The notes under the pieces were generated by a model. It saw nothing but the letters and a program-made list of their open reading frames with translations, was not told where the DNA came from and did not search any database. A stretch of 64,000 bases of DNA from Bisporella sp. PMI_857. Taxonomy: Eukaryota; Ascomycota; Leotiomycetes; Helotiales; Helotiaceae. The DNA is taken from assembly GCA_021307315.1 (NCBI GenBank), contig JAJSPD010000042.1, positions 1 to 64,000 of the forward strand, written 5' to 3'. Every line of letters begins with the position of its first letter. Position 1 is the first letter of the stretch. This document shows positions 36,240 to 51,100 of this stretch, one piece after another. A program made the translations under genes and the position numbers.

Positions 36240-38190
36240 ATGGCTAAAATGGTATTAGGCTTCAAATCTTTTGAGAACATTATCAATGGCCGCGGTCGCA
36301 CTGGTGAAACCTCAGCGCACGGTATCAACCCATCAACCGGCGTGCCATGGTGGGATGGTCCAGTGGCAACGGAGGAAAGATCTGGAAGAAGCAGTAAATG
36401 CGGCTACAGCGACTTTTAATGGGGTCAAATGGCCTGTCTTGAACGACGAGATTTATTGAGCAAACTCCGAGAGAAGCTACTGGAATATCGAGAAGACATG
36501 GTCGAAGTGCTTATGAAGGAAGCTGGAAAACCTGTAAAGAATCTGTCACGGAGAAGTGAGTCCGCACGTGCTCATGAACGCGCGACCCCGCTTCCCTAGG
36601 CTATAAGAGCCTACCTGGCTTGATGTCAAACGGATAGATTATAAGTGATATCATCACAGAATAGGTTGTAGAATAGGGCATAAACATTTTGATTGTAGAG
36701 CTAATAGAATCAACGATCAGAGTGATAAAATAAGGCCTTGGTGCCAAGATAGGCTAAGCTAGATCGGGCCAATAGGCTTGGCCGTTTCATATTTGATCTC
36801 TGGTTCTACAAGTAGGAATACACGCAAGTGCCGCAAACGTTGCTCTAGCTCTCATGAACTAGAAACGAGCCCTCGCGGGGCGTGCGAGCTGCTCCGTGAT
36901 AGAATCCCTTTGCCTCATCATCCCAACCCGCTAAACACTGTCAACAAAGGTTCTTTGCAAATCCTGAAGTCGATCATGCAGCTGGTTTTTTGTCTTTTCA
37001 TGGTCGGTGAAACCACATTGCCCAGAGCCTTAAGCTGATGCTTCATAGCACAAGTAGCACTCTATCCGCAGCTCGTGATTCAAGATGACGATGAGTTGTG
37101 TATAACGGAGCGTTACACTCTGATAGGTGTTGTTGGCGCTATTTGTCCTTGGACTTTCCCTCTGGTGCTCGCTGTTGACAAGATTGGAGCTGCGCTGGTA
37201 ACCGGAAACTGTGTAATCGTGAAACCATCGCCATTTACATCATACAGTCTGTTGAAGATTGCAGAAATGGCGATTGACATTTTCTACCTGGCGTGTTCCA
37301 GGCACTTAACGGAGATGATATGCTTGGCTCATTGATCGTTGCTCGCCCGGACATAAAGAAAATTAGTTTTACAGGTTCTACCGCCACAGGCAAACGTATA
37401 ATGAAATCAGCAAGCTCTGCATTAAGGAGTATCACTCTCGAATTAGGGGGCAATAATGCCACCGTTGTTTGCGATGATGTGGATATTTCAAAAGCTGCAC
37501 CTCAGATAGCACTTAGAGCATTCTTCAACTCAAAACAAGCCTGCATTGCTACCAAAATAATTTATGTGTACGAGAACATATACACCAGTTTCCTGGAGGC
37601 TATTACGGCAGTCATTAATTCATGGAAAGTTGGGCCGGTCTCGGATCAGGAAGTAATGCTAGGACCAGTTCAGAATCGGAATCAATATGCGATCATCAAA
37701 GAATTCTACGACGATTGCCGACAAAACGGATATAGTTTTGCTGCTAGAGCTACAGGTGCTGAAAGTGGAGGAAGGGTTTTTTTCTCCCCAGCAATCACAG
37801 ATAATCAACCTGATAACTCAAGAATAGTCAGAGAAGAGCCAATCGGTAATTCAATATCTCTTTTTGAGAAGTCGTGCTTATGACGTCCTAATGCCTTGTA
37901 TCAGGGCCGACAGCCCCTGCCCAGGCTTGCACAACAGATGGTGAGGTCGTCATGAGGATAAATGACAAGCTCTCTGGTCTCGGGGGCTCCGTATGGTCAA
38001 ACGACACAGCCCGCGCCCGCAGAATTGCGGAACGAATCGAGGCCGGCACCATATGGATAAAGTTTTAAGTGGCCACTTCCTCAAGCTTATTTCCCAAGCC
38101 ACAAAGAAAGCGGACTTGGGGGAGAATGGGGCATACGTATTATCCTCCTATTGTCAGGTGCAGGCATCCATCACTACAAAGCTAGCGTAG
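36240..38190 (+). pseudogene. Broken aldehyde dehydrogenase
   Basis: An NAD(P)-dependent aldehyde dehydrogenase with all major blocks but several breaks. The start reads MAKMVLGFKSFENIINGRGR. The frame shifts after ~36375, with LEEAVNAATATFNGVKWP in another frame. About 0.5 kb of unrelated sequence separates MKEAGKPVKNL (~36540) from LIGVVGAICPWTFPLVLAVD (~37110). FTGSTATGKRI, the general-base block LELGGNNATVV and the nucleophile block SKQACIATK follow. The frame breaks again at ~37880 before LGGSVWSNDTARARRIAERI, and the C-terminus is scrambled. The catalytic Cys and Glu are preserved, so decay is moderate. It sits between an intact P450 and an intact VAO-type oxidase, so its loss may have altered a formerly complete aromatic-oxidation set. 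Confidence 0.85.
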
Positions 38191-38522
38191 GATCTTGATG
38201 GTGAAAGAGGCACTTCCCGTGTATCGATCAACCCAGGCAGATATTGATAATAATTACAAATGATTCAGTCGGGTGCCAATTTTAAATCCTGGTCTCCAGT
38301 GGTGATGCTCGGGGCGGCGGACCTGGTGGGGTGCCATGCGGAGAAAGGGATTTCTCCGCCCTTTTAGTGACGGCAATTACTGTTCATCAATTATCACTCA
38401 TTCTTCGGCAATTGCAAAAAGTGCTTCACGCTTTGTCTGCCGGCGCTCAATCTTTCTCGATAATTTTCCGTTTTTTATTTGTGAAAAGCATAAACGTGGT
38501 GATTAGTCCTGTAGTGACAAGC

Positions 38523-39340
38523 ATGGCGTATGTATGGTTCCCCGTGACGTACCATGCAGCGCTAGTCAAGGTATTCCTACTGCACCCATCTAAGGCTCAG
38601 AGATTTTACACATGTCCGAGTATGATAGAACCACGGCAAGGTTATCGTCTAGCAATTGAAGCTCGAGAACTCCCAGAACCTGGTCCCTCGGAGGTCCTGA
38701 TAAGACTTTCTGCGTCAGGTGTCTGTGGAACAGATATAGCTTTGGCAGCTGGCAAGATCAGGCCCCAGCACCGTATTTTGGGGCATGGGAGCGTTGGAAG
38801 AGTTGTTAGGCTCTGGTCTGCAGTCCCAACTACACAAGTCCCCCTTAGATTACGCGTGGGCGTAGGGTGGATCCGATGTCTGTGCTTCCTGCCCGGCTTG
38901 TCTGACAGAAAATGGCGAGACCAGATGCTTGAGACAGTTGCATTCAGGCCGCGCGATCGACGGTACTTTTGCAGAATATACGGCCGTGCCGTACCGCGAC
39001 CTAATGCCCATTACCGAATATCTTCTGGACAAGCAGATCGCACCTATAATTTGTGCAGGCGTGACCATTTATAAGGCCGTGAAAATTTGTGGTGCAACAC
39101 CTGGGCAGTGGATCCTGATTTCGGGTGCAGGAGGTTGTGTTGGTGGTCTAGGTATTCAATATGCCAAAGCGATGGGATACCACGTCATAGCAAGTGATAT
39201 TGGGAAAGCAAAAAAGTTTCTATGTATGCACCTTGGCGCAGAAGTCTAAGTGGATTTTTCCCGTACAGGCCCTCCTTCTGCTTTAAAGAAACTTATGTGT
39301 ACCATCCAGGCAACCGAAAAGTATGTTATTGATCTCAAAC
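38523..39340 (+). pseudogene. Broken zinc alcohol dehydrogenase
   Basis: Remains of a medium-chain (ADH1-type) zinc alcohol dehydrogenase. LPEPGPSEVLIRLSASGVCG gives the catalytic-zinc Cys. ILGHGSVGRVV stands where GHEGVG is expected, so the conserved Glu is lost. After a frameshift near 38875 the structural zinc site CASCPACLTENGETRC reads in another frame, then GRAIDGTFAEYTAVPYRDLM. The Rossmann block is ISGAGGCVGGLGIQYAKAMG. A stop follows GAEV at about 39249, and only scraps (FSRTGPPSALKKL) continue. The last third of the protein is missing. It follows the ALDH relic on the same strand. Confidence 0.82.
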
Positions 39341-40209
39341 AGTCGAGGAAGCATACCATAGATATATGATGCAGATTGCTGGATGACGGCCATCGACCCC
39401 GCGAGCTAATGAAATATACAATAGCTAGCTAAGTACATAGAAGCTAGGATTGTATCGTTTCACCACAAAAAAAAAGACTGCTCTATGCTTATGTCCAGGT
39501 AGTGCTGCCACCGAAGTTGAGCCAATGAATAAATCTCGGTTTGCTTGAATCAGGTGGTCAGGCTAGCAGCACAAAAGCACATTACTACGTAGTATGAATA
39601 TATCGCTCCCAAACCCAAAGCTAGCTTTATAATATTATATTTATCACAAATAATTTTCATTGTTCATTTGCCCAAGAAATAAGAATAACCTAGTGATAGA
39701 GAAATTTTTGTGAAGAGATACTAGTATGGTGATAATCAATTTCTGTGGCATATCATAATGCATAATCCTCGTCGAAGTAAGCCAGAGTTTACAGTAGTTC
39801 AACACACCTGCCATTGATTTTTCTTGATCCACAGAATATGCGGAAGAATGGTTGACGTTTGCTTGGCGTGCGGGGTTCGGCTCTAAGTGGATATATTCCG
39901 ATGATGCTCAAGTCATTGCACAAACGGTAGTTTCAACCCAACTAGACATAGGCATACATATTCTTGCATCCTCACCAGTTGGTGATTGACTGATGCTCTC
40001 TGGTTGTATTTATTCTTGATCCTAAGTCGCGGATGTTGAATACATTAATGTTACTTGATTATTCATCTTTTGTTCATTAAAACTTACTGTGCGCCTTCCT
40101 GGATCGCGTGTTCGGTAAAGTGTTAGTCACGAATTGCCATCAAATATTTTTCACTAAACACTCTCCCTCATCAGCTTCGTAGTATTTGGTGGTCGACAAC
40201 ACATTTGCA
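39341..40209. other. Intergenic, upstream of the VAO-type oxidase
   Basis: AT-rich in the left half; no gene recognised. The right part is the presumed oxidase promoter. Confidence 0.45.
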
Positions 40210-42251
<2,042 letters not shown>

Positions 42252-43287
42252 GCGGTCTTCATGATAGTGTACTGTGATATCTGCAAACTGAAATAACTTA
42301 GAGGCAAGGCAGGTGCAGGTGGTAAACTATTTATCAGTTCATAAAATCTTGGTAACGTATTTGATATGGGCATGATAGGCGTCTGCAAGCTTGGTAGCTG
42401 TAATTTATTAGTATTCTCCAACAGCTTTTGCTGGAACTTATAAGCCATATAGGATGCTTCTTGCGGAGCGTAACATAGCATCGTCGACTTTATGTAGATG
42501 CTAGGGGTTTGGTCATCTCCCATTGGCACATCCACATAGCGTTCGCCTGGTATCTCGTATCCTGTATCGACTTATCACATGGCATACCGACGTTGAGTGA
42601 GTAACATTGCTCCTTTGGCACTAGTTCAGTTGAGGAGAATCCTGCAAACATATAGAGATGCCAATTTGATCCTCCTATTGTTCTTCTATTTCGATTTCTG
42701 CATTACGTCCAGTCACCTGTGAACATCAGTTAGCTTACTCGTTTAGTCTAATTTTTTGGGAACAAGTTACCATCTGCAAAGTCCAGTGTCTAAAGTCTTC
42801 CTTATCCCTTGAAAGCCGTTGTGTTCTCGGAACGTCTGTGACCATGCCTATCGGTCTCGGCATCCCTTAAATAGTTGATCTGTTTACAGATAACCTTGGC
42901 TGAACGACCGAAGCTTCGATAGCTCCGGAAGTTCTACGTTGATTCTATCTGATGGATAATATATAGACCTCAAATTTGAGTCCTAGGGTGCCACCGAATG
43001 ATCCGTAATGTTTCAACTAGCAAGACCGAATGATATTATGCTCCCCAACATTATTGACATCTAAATTTGGTATTTTGTGCATATTGATAGCCAAACTTTT
43101 CCTTGTTGAAGACTTTTTCCGTGCTTACTTCCAACACCTGTGAGTGCTATTTCGTTTTTGCAAGTGTCTTCTGGGTGGGTGATGACTTCGACGTCCATGG
43201 ACCGTCCCCCTTTTCTACTGGCTTGAGCTTTGTTAAGTATCCTTTATGAATCAAAAGAATAGCCTATATGATGCAGGTAGACAACGA
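42252..43287. other. About 1 kb with no firm gene
   Basis: A 95-codon minus-strand frame (42248-42535) includes GERYVDVPMGDDQTP-like sequence just upstream of it but has no family I recognise. The rest looks like debris downstream of the GT71 relic. Confidence 0.35.
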
Positions 43288-43870
43288 TTACTTCATGTCG
43301 TACAATAGGTGAGATGCCGTCGATGCTGAGAGGTCTGGCCAGGTGATCATACTAGTTGAGGTGTGTGGTTCCTGGTAGAAACAATTCGCTAGTTCGATTA
43401 ACGGAATATTAGCACTATCCAGAAAAACAACATTTTCAAAGGTATTGAAGATAATGCTGAATATCTTGAACCGATATCTTCCGATCTGGATATCAGTGAG
43501 ATCAGAGCCGACTAAATACCCAGCATTCAAGCTCTTAAACGCAATCTCGCATGTGTAGTGATCATAGTCTGCTTTGGTTAGGAGGAACCTCTCAATGGGA
43601 AATCGCTAGGCCTGCTTCCGAAACACAAGGTCCGAGAATAATGCAGATGGTGTATAACCCAGTAACTTTCATAGCTCCTTGCTAGTGTATCGGACAAGAT
43701 ATTGAGATCTTTGGGAGCAGTTTCAAAAGCAGTTTCCGAGTTGACGATGTCCTTTTCAGATAACTGCCCAATGTTTCGACGCTCTGTTGTCAGATCGAGT
43801 TGATCTACGTCGATATCTGCATCACAAGGAGCATCCCTCAGGGATGAGGTTGTAGCGCCGTGAAATAGTC
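43288..43870 (-). pseudogene. Fragment of a GT71 alpha-mannosyltransferase
   Basis: The best-preserved block reads PIERFLLTKADYDHYTCEIA then FKSLNAGYL, followed by NTFENVVFLDSANIPLIELA and MITWPDLSASTASHLLYDM. This matches the DxD-containing core of MNN1/MNN2-type Golgi mannosyltransferases (usual FLDADN-x-P and WPD-x-x-x-STASP). The second Asp of the motif is Ser here. Upstream sequence to ~43870 has stops in all frames, and downstream the frame ends at 43288. It is a truncated, inactive copy. Confidence 0.65.
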
Positions 43871-44996
43871 TTTGTAGGATGGGCTAGGTTTAATTGCCGA
43901 ACCCTATAAAATGGGGATATTCCTCATTGGCTGATATTGATAATCGTTATAGAAGAAATGGTGGAACAGGGGAACCAGTACGGCAATGGGCCTGCTTCAG
44001 CACAAGGAGGGTAGGTGAGAAATTTATGTACTGATTTACGTACAGTAGATAGCCTTCCCTTCTCAGCCCTTCATCAACGCTAACATATTTACCCAATATC
44101 CTGAAAGTCAGATGACTATAGTAACCTGTACGGTTTTATCAATTCAACGGCCTTGCTCAGAAGAATATTGCTCATACTTCATCGTGGCCAAGTCCTGTTC
44201 AATTTGTCGAGGATATTATGAGTGAAGGTAGAGTGTAAAACCAAGATGGCCCAAAAATGAGGTCAACCACAAGGGCTTGCGACCAAACTTGAACAGCACG
44301 ACTAGGTAGCAAAAAAGCACTTATCACAACTTTGAGATTGTATTTTGAGGTGTAGGGTATATCTCAATGCCGGCTTCATAATTAAAAAATCTATAGTTTC
44401 TAGATGATAAAGCCAATACGAGTAGGACGAGAGAAAATTGCCATAAAAGCCAAGGCCTTGCGTAAATATTGTTTAAAGGAGCCTGGAGATAACGGCATAA
44501 GCCTGACCCAAGAGAGCAAGTCAAATTACCGTCTTATCAGGGCTCGATCTACAGTTTCTGTTGAGGTAGGTCACGTATTTACCTGATAGGCGATTTTTTT
44601 TTCTGTAGCTAAAGTGCGGCCAATCAGTTCGATTTGAAATTATTTTACGTCATGCATAGTGGATATATATGGGAGAGAGATATAGATATAGATATGTCGA
44701 AAATGTAGTATCGATACTACAACTTCTATAGAAATCTCACAGTAATACTAGCGTAGCGTTACGAAACCAATAGTATAAGCACCAAGGCGCCATATGCCAA
44801 CGCATCGCAATACTATCGCTTTCACTGCCAATAACCGCGCAGAGAGTGTCGGTGGCCAGAGGCCACTGCCAAAGTGGTATTCAAGAAGGATACCATGTGG
44901 AATAACTGGCCGCTTAAACTAGAGTTAGTGCACAGTCGCGCGGAGTTCTCTCAATCCACGTGAAAACCAACCCAGGTTTTGCTATATGGACCGCCT
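43871..44996. other. Intergenic, nothing recognised
   Basis: AT-rich stretch with small frames lacking motifs. A GATATAGATATAGATAT-type repeat lies near 44677-44694. Confidence 0.4.
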
Positions 44997-47151
44997 TTAC
45001 AGGCCGATGCCCGGTGACTCAACAACTGTACTACGACCATTTTTAATGAGCTCGGCCGCTTGTGTGAAAAACGAGTCAATTCTTAACATGATTGGCCGTA
45101 GAAGCAGCCTTGCAGCGGGGTTATTTGTATTTGCAAGTCGCTGGCACGACTGCTGAAGCTTCTCTAGTAATCGGTATGCCGCTTCGACATCGCACGGGTC
45201 AGTCGCGAGAAGAAATAGATAGATGAGGAAGTTGCCGCAAATAATAAATTGACACCGAGCATCTACGTTTGGTCAGTCACCCATCACGAGTCTTGAACGA
45301 GCGAATTACGGCGACCCCAGAAGTTTGCAAACTCCTCTTCTGTGATGCAGTCCATGAACGTTGTAAAGGGCTGAAATTCTACCAACGCAGTAGATAACCA
45401 TCGCCGAAGGTTTGAGCCGGATGTGGTCTTTGCCGCTATTGTAGCTGGATACATCAGTCCACGAAACAGAAGTGCTTGAGTGGCATAGAACGACAAATGG
45501 AGAGGGCCTTTTCTACGTGAGTAGTCATCTGGTAAGGACTAAAAAGATACACACTATTATGCTTATCAAGCCCAATCGTCAAGCAAGCCGGAATGAGACT
45601 TGGCCATTCCGCCATCTTTTCACGTACTGCCACAAGCCGAGTTCGGGTCTGTGCAGTTGCTTTAACATGGCTGGGTGGTCGTTAGAGATGCCATGTAAAG
45701 AAAAGGTTCAACAGACCAGCTACAATCCAAGATCACGCGCAAGTCCTGAGAGACATTGACCATCTCAAGGAAGCGAGCACCGTCAGAAGCACGAAAAGAC
45801 GTATCTCTCGGATCTAGCAAATAATGAAGGTCTTCATGGATGTCCTCATCAGACCGAAGGTCGTCCAAGCTCAGAGGTGGAGTATTGAATGAGTCATGAC
45901 CAATATGAGGAGGATTTCCGTGGCAAACTGCTGACCAGCAATCAGTCAAGTAGGAAGCCCACCAAAGCTTCTTTCGCAATTTCTTTTCCCATGTAGCAAT
46001 ATTCCATTTCGTAGGGTCTTGGTGGAGGCCAACCATTTGGGCGCATGCCGTAGTCTGCGCCGCCATGATCCAAGTGTGCGGTGTCTCCACGCTATCCATT
46101 TCCGGAAGCACTATGTGCATGAGGAGTATGCAGGCTTGCAATTTGCAGAGATTCGGCGCCTCGAGCTCTCGTCTAAGTGATTCTTGGGCATGGGTGATGA
46201 GCTCATGCTGTTGAAATGGACATGGATCCGCAAGTGATGCGTCTCGTTGCCAGAAGACGCAAGCCAACACATAAACAGCACCGCGTAGTGATGCGGGGAT
46301 ATCCTCTTTGGCTGTAGAATATTGTTGGAGGAAGCGACTTTGGATATGACAGGGAGTGCTGAATGAACGTGTCTGAAGTACAAGTTGACAAGGGCCGGAC
46401 CATACGGCGACACAATGTTTTCGATGGCCTCGGCTGCGGCTCGTTTGGCCTGGTCCTCGTATTGAGGAAACTCATTTGTAAGAAGTAAGAAGTGAATGGG
46501 GTAATCGTCAGGGACCGGCCCACCCTGGTAGACCTGAATAAACCTGGCGTCGACTCCTTCCCGGTCGCTGACAAGAACGGATCTGAACGCATCGAGGAAG
46601 TAGGGATCTTGTTCAGCAGCCAATCCCATATAATGCGCTGTCCTACCTGGGACATCTTCGAGCTCATGCACAACCTTTGCAGAGGGGTCTTGTGGTGGTA
46701 TATTGACACCTGATGCTACCACAGGATCAGCCCCAAATGGAGCTGATTGGTGTACGAGGCCATGATGAACGATTTCAGATCTCTGACGGATATTCTCAGA
46801 GCCTGATAACGTGGCACCCAACACTGGTGTTGGGTTCAGTGGAGCAGCACTTTGGGGTTTGCACGTGAGGTTAACAAATCTGAGCCAGTAGAGGATTGGC
46901 ATACAAGCCCTCTGCTCTTACAGAACAAACCTGTCTCCGTCAGTATATGGGTACCAGATCGCCGGTTGGTTCTAACATGGGGGCGCCGTGGCAATGACAC
47001 ATGCCGTCTTGCGCTTTCGGCAAACGTCGCACGGCCGGTTTCTCCGGCTCCTGGGCTGCCTTGCGCGCCCAAAATTGCTGCGGATGCTGTATCTGCGGGC
47101 GAGGATAGGGTGACGTCCCGAGTCTGACTTGCCAGTGTGGTTATTGTCCAT
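44997..47151 (-). CDS. Zn2Cys6 transcription factor, probable 1-nt frameshift
   Basis: A binuclear-zinc-cluster regulator with a long fungal transcription-factor region. Exon 1 (47151-46977) starts MDNNHTGKSDSGRHP and carries CDVCRKRKTAC-VIATAPP-C. Exon 2 (46930-46865) completes the cluster with LFCKSRGLVC. Exon 3 starts at 46802 with SENIRQRSE. Later landmarks are YFRHVHSALPVISK, RFLQQYSTAKEDIPASL, LWWASYLTDCWSAVCHG, REKMAEWPSLIPACLTIG, LHLSFYATQALLFRG and FWGRHARCQFIICGNFL. It ends at a TAA at 44997. The frame slips between VISK and RFLQQY at about 46337-46341, where one base (probably an A in a short A run) appears missing. The other breaks are explained by introns. If the deletion is real the gene is dead; if it is a sequencing error it is intact at roughly 700 aa. 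Confidence 0.78.
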
Positions 47152-47920
47152 CCCGGTTCAAAGGCGACGTTGTGAGAGAGGCAGGAGGATGGCATTGAGT
47201 GGTTTGTGTCGGGGAACCCTGTTAAGGAAAGGGGCCAAGATAGGAGTTGGCCGAACATTAGTCTTGGCCGTTTTTTTGGCTTTTAAAATAACACAATTAC
47301 ATACATCTGTCATTGGTAAAGAATGTCCAAATTAGCTGTTTTATACTTAGGTTCCTATGTAAATATTGCTATAAATGTCTTTTCCTTTCTTTACATTACG
47401 AATACAGGATAAATCATGCGTTTGAGTAAGCTCACTAATATTTTGATAGGCTGAGGAAGCGCTGGAAACTTAATCGCGTTAAATTAATGGTCTAAATCGA
47501 GCGTAGCTTCAGTTTCTAACATGGCTTTAAATCATGAAAGCAAACAGAATTCGATTGCTTTTGGGATATATGACACAAGTCATTGTAAGAATACGGTATA
47601 GTTAATTTATGTAAAATATATGCCATAACTTAAAAATGGAAAAGATAGGAAAAGAAAGAGGGAGCTTTTGTGATGGAATTTTAGTAATGTAATTACTTAA
47701 TTTCCATGCTTCCCTCCGCAAATTTTGTTTAGTGGTTCAAGCTATAATGAACATTATGTTCTCGACAGAAGTGGATCGATGTTGAACTTAGCGAAATAAC
47801 AGGAATTCGAACATGGCCAGAGGATAGTGCCCCCTCCTCAGCGCATTTCATCTAGTTGTAATAATGCACTCGACGTATAGGCTAACGTTAACACCTTTTG
47901 GCACCGAACGTCGCCCATAT
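47152..47920. other. Intergenic, nothing recognised
   Basis: Regulator promoter region, then AT-rich sequence up to the solo LTR. CTTGGCC motifs recur near 47230-47270. Confidence 0.45.
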
Positions 47921-48146
47921 TGTCACGGCCCTGACTTCTTAGACGGAGCTCAGCACCGGACATCCTAAAGCTCGCTTATACTGGCCTCCGGCCAGCTTCC
48001 TGTATATAGAGCGCTGCTTTCCTTCCTTTCTTCTGTCTGTAGCTTGTTCTCTTAGTTATAGCAATTGATAGCTGTTCACACCTTTGAGTCCTTCCACCTG
48101 GATCTACGGATCGAGATCCCTGTTCAGCTTGAGTTGTTACACATAT
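47916..48146. mobile_element. Solo LTR (221 bp) with 5-bp target duplication
   Basis: The LTR spans 47921-48141, begins TGTCACGG and ends TTGTTACA, with the usual TG...CA termini. It is bounded on both sides by CATAT (47916-47920 and 48142-48146). No internal retroelement sequence lies next to it, so it is a recombined solo LTR. It contains a TATA-like CTGTATATAGAG and is related to the repeat at 4609-5043. Confidence 0.88.
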
Positions 48147-51100
48147 TCAAGATCGACAAGCTCGAGATAGACCTAAGCTGATAGACTTGCCCACCAGACG
48201 TTAACGGTATACTATCCGAGCAATAAACATTGAATGATCGGCCACACCGACTGAGGTTAGAAAGTGCGTTACTCTTGACATAGGATCGTGGCAAGGCAGC
48301 AATTACGCCTGAGATTAGGAACGAAATTTCATTTCGAACATCCCTTTGCTACGTGCCTATCAACCACTTTAAGCCGCAACGGCACATTGACCACTATGAA
48401 GCACTGTTACATCAACGTACAATCCTCATTTCCCATGACTTCTGCGCCCAATATTTGTGCAACAAGATGCCCCCCCTTGCGTGTAAGGTCAAAGCGAGGG
48501 TTCATAATAACTTCTTCGCCACCGCAGACTTCTCAGCGAAAAGGCAACGCTTCGGGTAAATAAAGGAATGGTGCGCTATCGACACTTCCGACTGCCAAAC
48601 AAAGTAATAGGATGTTAGGAGCTGATATAGGCGCAAGATGCTGAATCCATACAGGACGTAGAAGACCGCACAACCGCGTGCAGCGAACAACCACTTGTTT
48701 GATATTTAATTAGCCACAATGTCGTATTCAGGATTGAAAGTGAAGATGCGCAAGACTCCCAGGCGAGTTAGTGGGGGCAGTGTAAGCCCACCTGTAACAA
48801 TTCGACACATAGAAGTCTGGTTGCAACCCTGTTGAGTCAAGGAGTAGATGGCCAACACTATGTCCGCATCAATCAACCTTAATAACCCGTGACACCTCAC
48901 CACTTCTGTTAAGCGCTCAAAGCGAAGGCGTAGTCCTGTTAGCCTGACAATAGTCTCGAATAAAGGATCCGCACTCTTCCCAGATAGGTGGATAATGCCT
49001 TGAAATTTTAGCAGGGTCACTATCGCTAATCAGATAGGTGAATTCAACTCACCATGATTCAGACTAACAAGCCTTTATGGAATAGAGAATGCTTCTTACG
49101 CATTTTGCTGCCTGTATGTCTAACGCTAGTAAAAAAGCCTCTACGTGAACCGGCATTTGCCGAAGCAGTATGGTCATGGCCGCCTTTCATTGGCGCTTCT
49201 TTCATTCCTGCTAATATTTTCTTTTCTTGGGCGCAATACCTCATCCCAAAAATTCAAAATCTCGGGTTCCTGACAACCGCTTATAGTGTAAGGCAGACGA
49301 GCATCGGGAAGAGAAAGAGAATCTTGAAGACATTGTGGAACAGTCTAAGTGCTTAATAGTTTGAGCTTACTATTGTTTGGGACCCTTATAGCCGAGACCA
49401 ACCAAGCCCCGGTGATATATACCAACCCGCATTCTAAGCCTTCTGCTAAATAATGATAACCTAAGATACTTCAGTTGTAGCTACATACTCCAAGCGAGAC
49501 GCCACCTACAAAGCTAGCACTTCAGCTAAACCTAAGACCATGAGTTATTTGGGAAGAATGTATCGTTGTGGTTAATGCTACCTCAGAAATGGCGAGTGAA
49601 TATTACCACCACGGACGCTGGCACTAGCGATGTCACATCCGTTAAAAGGAAAAAATATTAATATCTTGTTTAAAGATGTAGATAGGAAATTTGCCAGCTA
49701 GAAAACAGAATTTGATGCTGGAGCTAGTGACAGGCTTAACATTCCTTAACCTTTTTTGAGAAGTTTGGTTATGATCCTAAAGCATCCTCTCCAATCGTAC
49801 AATAGCATACTCTACCTTCTAACGATAACTCCTATTCGAAGCCAACTCCAAGTCGCGAAACGCACTTATTAGCCGATGGCGATCAAGATATAGCCCGCTA
49901 ACAGTACCTTTCAATGGCTATAGAAATTACCTGAGCATCGAGCAAGACATGCAGTCATTCAAACCCCTGTCGGCATTCATTGATGGACTGAGCCAATACG
50001 GGCATGGTAAAGAACCTCACAGCTGAAACTCTCAAACTGAAGTTACTTTTGCTAAATGAAAGGCACAACAAGGCCGCTAGGATATTTTCCCCAGAGCGTA
50101 TAACATGGCGGCCCTTATTCTTGACTGGATTAGTACCCCGGAGGTTAGTGAACCATACCATGTACATTGGATGCCCGGATACGTTGAATGCCCAACCTCC
50201 CCTTTCTCAGAGTTCATACTCCCGGGCCAAACCAGAATGTCTATCTTGATCTTGATAATTTTGCTAGCTGAACTGGCGTGACAATGTTGTTGGCGTGTAT
50301 TAGCCAAAGCTGGATCGCAATATCTTCCCTGGTGCGATTCTCTGATTTTCACAAAATCTGCATATAGGAGCCATGTCTTCCGACAGCTTGAGGCTTGTCC
50401 CCTTGGGCAAATATTTATACTGAATCGAGTCTCTAATGCCGGATGAACTATTGACCATATCCTTTCTATAGAGTTTAATCTCCTGGAAGTTAACATTGTG
50501 ATATCGCAAGTCAATATTACATAATACCACTGCCCTGCAGCACTTGACTGTCTGATTCAACACTGAGCCCATATTCTCCATCCCAAATAAGCCCCCTTGG
50601 CAAGGAGCACGCTTGCTTTGTGATTCCCCTTGACCTGAAACGAAAAATTTATCATGTATCATTCACATGCCCCTGCCAGAGCAGCGATATATAACCGAAT
50701 GATTTCTCTTTGTCCAAGTCATTACATGGTGATAATAATTAGTTACAGAATCCTTATTTCCCGGCTCTTCTAATTTATTTGTAGACTACGAAAGTTAACA
50801 GCACCCAACTCAGTTTCTCGCCCACGGTGAAGCAATTGCCCAACTCTCTAAACTATGATATAAATTTATGAGGGACTTGATAGAGTCTAACCTAGAAGTT
50901 CGAGATGGGGCGAAAACTTTCGAGGGCTTTTGCCCAGTTCACGTGCGCCAGCAGTAATTGTCAGGAATAGGAGATCACATAACTAGAACGGGGCGGACTG
51001 CCCTCCGGTTACTAGCCAAGGAGGCATCTGTATATTACTAAGGATTCTTACTCTCCTTTTAATTCTTTAAGGATTAGTCTTATTGCTATTGTATCTAGCC

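Noticed and set aside
48288..50662. Several 60-145 codon frames
   Set aside because: None shows a known domain, and neighbouring frames do not join by credible introns.
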